A DNA stretch of 64,000 nt from NCBI GenBank assembly GCA_029959085.1, contig JARWIR010000008.1, forward strand, positions 4,402,001 to 4,466,000. Reading direction: 5' to 3'. Origin of the DNA: Nemophila menziesii (taxonomy: Eukaryota; Streptophyta; Magnoliopsida; Boraginales; Hydrophyllaceae). The notes beneath the pieces were generated by a model, which saw nothing but the letters and a program-made list of their open reading frames with translations, was not told the DNA's origin and searched no databases. The position numbers and the translations under genes are program-made. Of the stretch, positions 58,126 through 64,000 are shown piece after piece; the first letter of the stretch is position 1, and the number at the start of each line of letters is the position of its first letter.

Positions 58126-59220
58126 TCAAGAAATCTTGCACTTTTTTCTCAAGTCTCGTTCCTTCTTGAGGACTCTGTGGCAAGGCTTTTGAGCTAGACT
58201 ATTGGAATAAGCATCGTAAGTTGGATGCGGTGGAGGAACTGGTTTGTCATTATTTTGGACCCCATGATACGGACCTTGAGATCTCTGTTGGGAAGTGTTG
58301 TTATGGGGTCGTGGTTTGTAAGCATTACTTGGATTTGTGGTCCCATGAGGATTGGAATATTGCATACTAAATGATTTTGATTACCAAGTTGGTAATGCCC
58401 TAAAATTGATATAAATTAAATTGATTTTGGGTTTCCTTCACACTCTTCCTATACATGATCGTTAACCTCATAAAACGGACAACCTTGTGCCTATTCCACT
58501 ACTCTCATCTCAGCTGGCTTCCTCTGAAGATCTTCTCTACGATGAGTGACATCTGTTTAATTTTATTATCCATTACAGAGAGTTTAGTGTCAAAAGCAGA
58601 CTCTATAACTAATCAAAGCGTGACTTTGGTAGCTCACGATGCAGACCAACTCATTTATGTTTCAATAATTTGATCCATACCTCCTATAGCTTCTATTGGA
58701 TCCATGGATAAAAATCATCCTCTTCCAATATTATCTACCTTCAATCCATCTTTTGCATCAATACCTTTATAAAACATTGATAACTGAAGTGTTGGGGTGT
58801 AACCATGAAGTGGACATCTTTATAATTTTTGTTGAAACTGTGTCCATGCCTAACCTACAATTTAATCATTCTCTTGGCAGATTATTGCAAGGGTCATTTA
58901 ATATTTTAATTTCATACTCTTCGGATAGTAACAGTTAAAGAAAGAAAATTGCAGCCCGTCCCAAGTCGTAATTGTATTTGGTGCTTGTCTATCTAACCAT
59001 TCACCAGCACCTCCAGTCAAGAAAAACGGAAACATGTAGTTATATAGTTGCCTGTGTGTAATGCTCTGAGTAATGTAGGCATCACAAATCTGCATAAACT
59101 TCTAGATCATTCTTACTAAATCTTATTGTGCTGCACCACTGTAGTTTCCATAGCTCACGAAATGACTAATCATACCCTGATCGGACCTAAATTTTGCAGC
59201 TTGGATGACTGGAGGGAGAA
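58126..59220 (-). pseudogene. Gag polyprotein of the Athila-like element
   Basis: Retrotrans_gag block at 59,095-58,898: FMQICDAYITQSITHRQLYN, then FPFFLTGGAGEWLDRQAPNT and ITTWDGLQFSFFNCYYPKS. This aligns with 'F..MCDTF...GV..D.IRLRLFPFSL...A..WL.SLPP.SI.TW.EL...FL.KYFP'. Further on (58,880-58,700), in shifted frames, 'YKDVHFMVTPQHFSYQCF' and 'KGIDAKDGLKVDN' follow the 'FK.LL..CPHHG...W.Q...FY.GL' block. The frame 58,365-58,126 (SNAYKPRPHNNTSQQRSQGP) is the Gln/Asn/Pro-rich C-terminal spacer. Several frameshifts; structural protein, dead here. Confidence 0.8.
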
Positions 59221-59587
59221 TCCCTATGTGTTGAACTCGAAAAGGTGCTCCCAATCCTGGAAGATCTTGTTTGTGACATTGATTATTAGGGGGATTCACT
59301 CCTTGTTGTGCTACTGGGGGAATAGGATCTTGTTGATTATTATTACTGTTGATGTTGTCCCCTTTAGGTGCGTGGATCTACGTTAACTACTACTACTCCA
59401 GACATGGCTTCCTTCTTCTTTTTTTCTCTCAAGCGTTTCCTATAAGCCTCTATTATATACTCGGGGTCTGAGTACATATACCAAGACCTAAAGAACCTGA
59501 AAGAGACAGAAACAAAAAGAAAGCATAAACCTGGAAGAACTAAAATCTACTACACTAAAAACAAAACACAATAACTAACGAGGGAAA

Positions 59588-59606
59588 TCCCCGGCAGCGA
59601 CGCCAA
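59588..59606 (-). other. Primer binding site, tRNA-Asp type
   Basis: TCCCCGGCAGCGACGCCAA on the plus strand, so TTGGCGTCGCTGCCGGGGA on the minus strand. It differs at two positions from the tRNA-Asp 3'-end complement (TGGCGCCGTTGCCGGGGA) used by Athila-type elements. It sits five bases from the LTR start, fixing the element as minus strand. Confidence 0.85.
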
Positions 59607-59611
59607 AAACT

Positions 59612-61088
59612 TGGTGGTGGATAGAGTGTGACAAATAAAGAGATAAATAATATAATAGTAAGGACACACACCATTACCTACCACGAGAAACCCACTGCAA
59701 GTTTTACAGATCATTTGCAAGTTTTAGTTAGGAAGTAAGATTCGTTCGTAGGGATTAAGCTTGTTAGAGTAGAACAATGTTTAGACAAGAAAGCGTAGTA
59801 GAGATTAATTGTTAAATAAAAAGACAAATAAGAGAGATAAATATTTGGAGAAAAATTATTAAATACCAATGCAACTAATAAAACTCAATAAAATGGAGAT
59901 GAGAGATATAGCTTAGCTTTTCTATTATGCACTTATCCTTTTAAATCTATATTCCAATTATAAGGGTGATTGAAACTCTTAGAGAGAAGTAGTCAAGATT
60001 TTATATTCCTCCTAACCTCCGTCAAGGTGGACTTAGGTGGCAACCTAACAATTACCAGGGAAGTTGGATAAGGGGACGCTGCGTAATGATCGGTGGTTAA
60101 TCTCAAACACTAATGACTATCTAGTTAGGCAAGCCCGTTAGGATCACTACGGTACACTAGACATTTATGTGGCGTTTCTATAAATTAGCACCCCTTCCGG
60201 GTGACCATCTAACTGCTAATGGGGTAATCCCATACTCGTGCACTTACAAGGACTACAATCATTAATTCAAAGAACATAGAGAAAATAGATGACACAAATA
60301 ATCAGCTCAATCGATTTAAAAGTTAATCCCAAACAACAAAGATATACGAAATAGAATTCAAAGATTATACATGTGCAAACAAAAGTCATGGGAGAATTAG
60401 TTCATACTAGAAAGAAATAAACTAAGAGATAGATACATACTTGTCAACTTGCTTCTATGGATGATAAACTTGATAATAAGGATTAATATTCAAGAAAGGA
60501 CACTTTTACAATGATAAATAGATGTATTTATAGGTGCTAGCTAACCCTAGGTCGAATTCTTTGAGTGGAAGGCAAGTTATTGGAGTCCTATTCCTTTTCA
60601 AATTCGTTTCCTAAATTATAGGACATGATAAACACTTGAGATTGATTTGAGCATATTTACTTTGTTACTTTGCCAAATCAAAATGACCGCATTTCAAGGT
60701 CCTCTCTGACCCTAAAAGGGCTCGTTCAAGTTCGTAACCTATTTTTTTGCAGTCTTTAAAATAGTGGACGTCACTACAGCATCACATATTTATTTGGCAA
60801 CTTTTCCTTTCCTAATTCAACTTTGTTTCTTTTTAGCTCTAGATTTCACCTTGGATCTTATTTCCTTAACTCATTTACATTGATTTGATATCTTATTATT
60901 TTCTTTTACCTAATATTTCACGTTAAAACACAAATTATACCAAATATGCTCTAAATGTTTTAAATCTCCAAATCAAGGAATGAATTAAGAAACTATCAAA
61001 TAATGGGGAAAACCCTTAACAATTAATTTAATGCACCTAAAATTATGTCTCATTAGTGGATTAATTCATCACAGATATGGAGACATCG
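59612..61088 (-). mobile_element. 5' LTR of the large Athila-like element (1.48 kb)
   Basis: On the minus strand it starts CGATGTCTCCATATC (TG mutated to CG) at 61,088 and ends CCACCACCA at 59,612 next to the primer site. It is the best-preserved full LTR of the family. The start region forms a short inverted repeat (ATGTCTC...GAGACAT) shared by all copies. TATA box at 60,532-60,525. The candidate target duplication GCTAT (61,089) cannot be checked, because the 3' LTR is truncated. Confidence 0.85.
60525..60532 (-). promoter_or_regulatory. LTR TATA box
   Basis: TATAAATA on the minus strand in the 5' LTR, followed by the likely R region. Conserved in position in four LTR copies of this window. 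Confidence 0.55.
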
Positions 61089-62712
61089 GCTATTGTAAAT
61101 GGACTTCCTAAAAGTTTCTCTGGATATCAACATACATCCACATTAATATAATAATGGTGAAAGTTTTATGAGGTAAATCATATAGTGATAAACCAGCAAG
61201 TGATAATCTTAATATCCGATGAAGAGGTTATGTCTAGTCTAGAATGTGAAAGTGGTTTAGAATCATAGAATAAGAATTAGGATCTATAAAAATCAACACA
61301 GTGTAGTACTATGGTCGAATATTTAACATATTAATGATCCATTAATTGTAAATGGGTGTTTAGGAAATTGTTGAAGAAAACGGGTATGGTGTATAACTAT
61401 AAAGTCATTTAGTTGAAAAGAGATTGATCAAAAGGACGACATTGATTATGATGCACTTGTTTTATCGTAGAAATTCTCAAATCAATTTAGATTCTACTAT
61501 CGATAAATGCATAATATGATTATGAGTTATGGAAATATAATTTGAAAATTTAGTTTTCTTTACACGAGAGCTCAAGAGTGACGTCTATAAGACCCATATT
61601 GTTAGAATCATATTTACATCTAATCATAATAAAATATGTAAGTTTTGGCAATTTATGGAGTTGAGAAAATGTCACAAATTCTAGAATACTCCCTCTTATA
61701 CAAGAATTCAAGAGTTTGATTTTCTGATTTTTGGAAAAAAAGCCAGGCGAAACTAGTGGGAGCATGATCATTTTCCTTCTATATAATATGTATTTGACAT
61801 ACTATAACAAGAGAAATATATGCTACCCAAGGAAAAAAACAAATATTTTCTCATATTATATCTCTAGATAAAATATTTAGGAGAATTAGATTATATTATT
61901 TAAGATATATATATAGATTGAATAAGATACTTGACCTATTTCAAGGTCAGTACACTGATACAATCTTAAAAGTATCACATAGATATTCCACAAGGATATA
62001 TTTTACACTAGGATATATAGTTACTCTTAGTGAGAGGATCATCCAAAAACTCTTGAAGAAAGGGAATGTGTGTCTATATTCCTATTTTTTAGAGAAATAA
62101 TGATATACCATGAAATGTATAATAACTAACGTGTCCTACACGCTAGGAGTAGCGAGTAGGTATCAATGTGACCTTGATGGGTAATATTAGAAAGTAGGAA
62201 GGACCAATCCTTATATATGGATACTATGGGTTTAAGATAATTAGGTATACAAATTTTGGATTTTCTTCAGAAATGAATAATATAAAATAAACATATAGGT
62301 GTAAATTTAATTTGAATATAGGAGAAGTGAGTTTAAATAGTTCCAATCAAGTAGTTATATCAGATTTGGTTACTAGAAACTAAATACATAGCATGATAAG
62401 ATTCAACCTCGAGGGTTTATCTGAATTTAAGTGTAGTTATATAGTAAAGGGAGATGTATATATTGATAATATTTAAGTTATTGTATGATCCCAGGAATCC
62501 AGATCACACTATAGATCCAAAAAAATTCTCAATAGTACCGCTTAATCTAATCAAAAATTGATTTGAGAATGTTCACATATAGTAATGAGAAGGAAGGGAA
62601 AAAAGTTGTAAATTTGTTTACCTAACTGTTTATATAAAAAGAGTTGAATTAGAACAACCTAGTTATGAGACTACAATATTTAAATGATTAGGGCGAGGCC
62701 AAGTGGGAAATT
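61089..62712 (+). pseudogene. Ty1/copia pol remnant (RT to RNaseH)
   Basis: The stretch KWVFRKLLKKTGMVYNYKV (about 61,352-61,408) matches the copia RT entry 'KWVFRKKLK.DGTI.KYKARLV', followed in another frame by QKDDIDYDALV ('QKEGIDYFDTYSPV'). Near 61,940-62,070 a block ending IYFTLGYIVTLSERIIQKL resembles the RNaseH phrase 'GYVFTLGGGAVSW.SSKQ'. Between them the reading is too broken to trace. The 5' part is missing, probably cut where the Athila LTR now lies (61,088). Confidence 0.6.
62691..62710 (+). other. Copia polypurine tract
   Basis: GGGCGAGGCCAAGTGGGAAA followed by TTTTTGAATTAATT. Copia elements typically read CCAAGTGGGAGATTGTTGGAATT here, with the LTR starting at TGTTG. It marks the end of the internal region. 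Confidence 0.6.
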
Positions 62713-64000
62713 TTTGAATTAATTTCATAACCTCGATCTTCTTGTAAAGAATTGAACACAAGTGGCTGATGTGCATGCACCACTTAAGTTATTCCTACAA
62801 TATTGATTGAAATAATTGTTTATTTGAATCAATTTAAACCTTTTATAATTATGATAATTATCTACATAATATAAATATGGATCCTTGATTAAGTTATATA
62901 CGACATATTATAAGAAGACATGATAATAAGAACCTAGTTCATATGAGTTAATTAGAACATGTTCTTGATCGAAAGACTATGAGTTTGGACCTAAATAATC
63001 CTAATAGATTAATATATAGCTAACAACTATTTATCTGATAGATTTATCATGGTTATTACCTAAGACTAACGCGGTTTTTAATCTATATAAAGACTTATAT
63101 GATTGTAATATTTTGACCTAATATCATAACTATAGTTGCATGTGTACTTATTGTGATTAGATACTACACTACTAGTGTGTAACAATGTTAGTCGAAAGTT
63201 TATTGGACGTAGCTAAGTACTTGTGTAACTAGGGATAAGTAAAGATGGAATCCATCAACTCTAGAGTAAAGATTTTAAACTCTACGATGTTATAAGATAT
63301 TACTGATTGTATCAAACTTTTTGCCAAAGGTGATAGTATGCCATTCAGTAATTGTTGATAATTGATGTATACCATTTTAATTATTTACGGAGTTTTGATA
63401 GTTATACCATACCGTACAATAATCTAGAGTTGTAAAGATAAAACATGTACATGTATTATCCTTTACGGAGTTCTTCATAAATAAGTTATTTAATTTTATA
63501 CAACCGTTGATGAGTGTTGTTAGATATCAGGATCGACTAAAGTTAATTTAATTCATTACACCAGTTTAATGATGAACTCACGTGATCGCTCTCTAAAAAG
63601 TACATTCATATATTTAACATTGTTCATTATATACTTTACATATTTGTATATTAATTTTCTATTATACTGACTATATCTAAAGTAATATGATTTGAATAGT
63701 CCAAATCATAACTCAAGGTGTAACAACCCAAGTCCATTATACAAAAAGAAGTGTTAATGAATATAGGTCATTATCTCAATACAGTTCCAAAAAAATCACA
63801 TATATTTTTCTCCTCCTCTATAAATCTCATTGTTAAAGAAAAATAAAAAATTCGGTATGCAAGGCATATATGTTTCAATGTTTTAAAGGTTTGATAGTTC
63901 TTGATTTTCATTCAAATATTTTAAAGATATTAAATCAATTTCCAAATTATTAACCTTATCACATTAGATGGCTCATTGGATCGCAATAATTTATTTTTGA
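62713..64000 (+). mobile_element. Probable copia 3' LTR and following sequence
   Basis: Sequence downstream of the polypurine tract should be the 3' LTR. It is AT-rich, has no reading frames, and no second copy is in the window for comparison. I could not find its CA end, so how much of this stretch is LTR and how much is flank is unknown. Confidence 0.35.

Larger units (their letters stand above)
52090..59587 (-). mobile_element. Athila-like Ty3/gypsy element, internal region (decayed)
   Basis: Minus-strand order from the primer site: gag (59.2-58.1 kb), protease (57.6-57.0 kb), integrase C-terminus (56.75-56.5 kb), a CCGG-rich minisatellite (56.35-55.9 kb), an accessory transposon-protein frame (55.5-54.1 kb) and a long 3' untranslated part with an internal 620-bp duplication (54.2-52.95 kb). 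RT, RNaseH and the integrase core are missing between about 57.0 and 56.9 kb. With both LTRs it spans about 52 to 61 kb. All frames are broken. Confidence 0.8.

Noticed and set aside
1..64000. Bacterial-type features, CRISPR arrays, rRNA or tRNA genes, a novel defence or biosynthetic cluster
   Set aside because: All recognisable coding sequence is eukaryotic transposon debris. The tandem repeats lack CRISPR-like spacer structure, and no cloverleaf or rRNA signature was seen. The tRNA-like words at 11,147, 41,086, 45,514 and 59,588 are retroelement primer sites.

Overview
This is a stretch of plant nuclear DNA, very likely from a eudicot. It is strongly AT-rich, has no bacterial-style gene packing, and nearly everything recognisable is a decayed plant transposable element: En/Spm-type CACTA DNA transposons (DUF4216 and Ptta/En/Spm domains), L1-type LINEs, Ty1/copia pol remnants, Athila-like Ty3/gypsy elements with a tRNA-Asp-type primer site, and a MITE. 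I found no intact host gene, rRNA, tRNA or CRISPR. The species cannot be named from this sequence. The layout suggests silenced heterochromatin.

Region 1 (1-35.4 kb) is a tandem array of a roughly 12-kb composite unit. One unit reads, left to right: a LINE on the minus strand (C-terminus, then RT, then endonuclease), AT-rich spacer, and a CACTA element. Unit 1 is cut by the window start and its CACTA lies at about 2.94-6.84 kb. Unit 2 runs from about 6.84 to 18.83 kb. Unit 3 runs from about 18.83 to 35.37 kb. In unit 2 the middle of the LINE (the part at 20.34-21.79 kb in unit 3) is replaced by a non-coding block 'X', an Athila-type primer site and an LTR. Unit 1 has the same LTR/LINE junction, so units 1 and 2 share a later duplication; by eye they are nearly identical. 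Unit 3 keeps the LINE continuous but is broken at 23,957-32,382 by 8.4 kb of foreign DNA: a second X block, a 3'-truncated LINE and a reversed copia pol fragment. That insert is flanked by ACGT on both sides.

Region 2 (35.4-37.8 kb) is mostly anonymous. It holds a short poly(A) retro-insertion bounded by an exact 13-bp target-site duplication.

Region 3 (37.8-45.8 kb) is a chain of Athila-type pieces, all on the minus strand: an LTR fragment, a third X block, a primer site, a 1.43-kb LTR, a gag-pol-less internal region, a second primer site and a truncated LTR. Region 4 (45.8-49.3 kb) is anonymous AT-rich DNA with one unexplained 88-codon frame.

Region 5 (49.3-61.1 kb) starts with a plus-strand LTR fragment abutting minus-strand LTR pieces. 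Then comes an Athila-like element on the minus strand with PBS, gag, protease, the C-terminal tail of integrase and a transposon-protein reading frame, but without the RT-RNaseH-integrase core. It has a 1.48-kb 5' LTR. Region 6 (61.1-64 kb) is a decayed copia element on the plus strand, with a polypurine tract and probable LTR at its 3' end.

No working gene network is present. The most interesting signals are the nested 12-kb array, the X block (three copies, each carrying what looks like a host-type TATA box, telo-box and splice donor), a 198-bp MITE tandemly repeated four times, and CACTA copies whose two ends carry unrelated CpG-rich repeat motifs.
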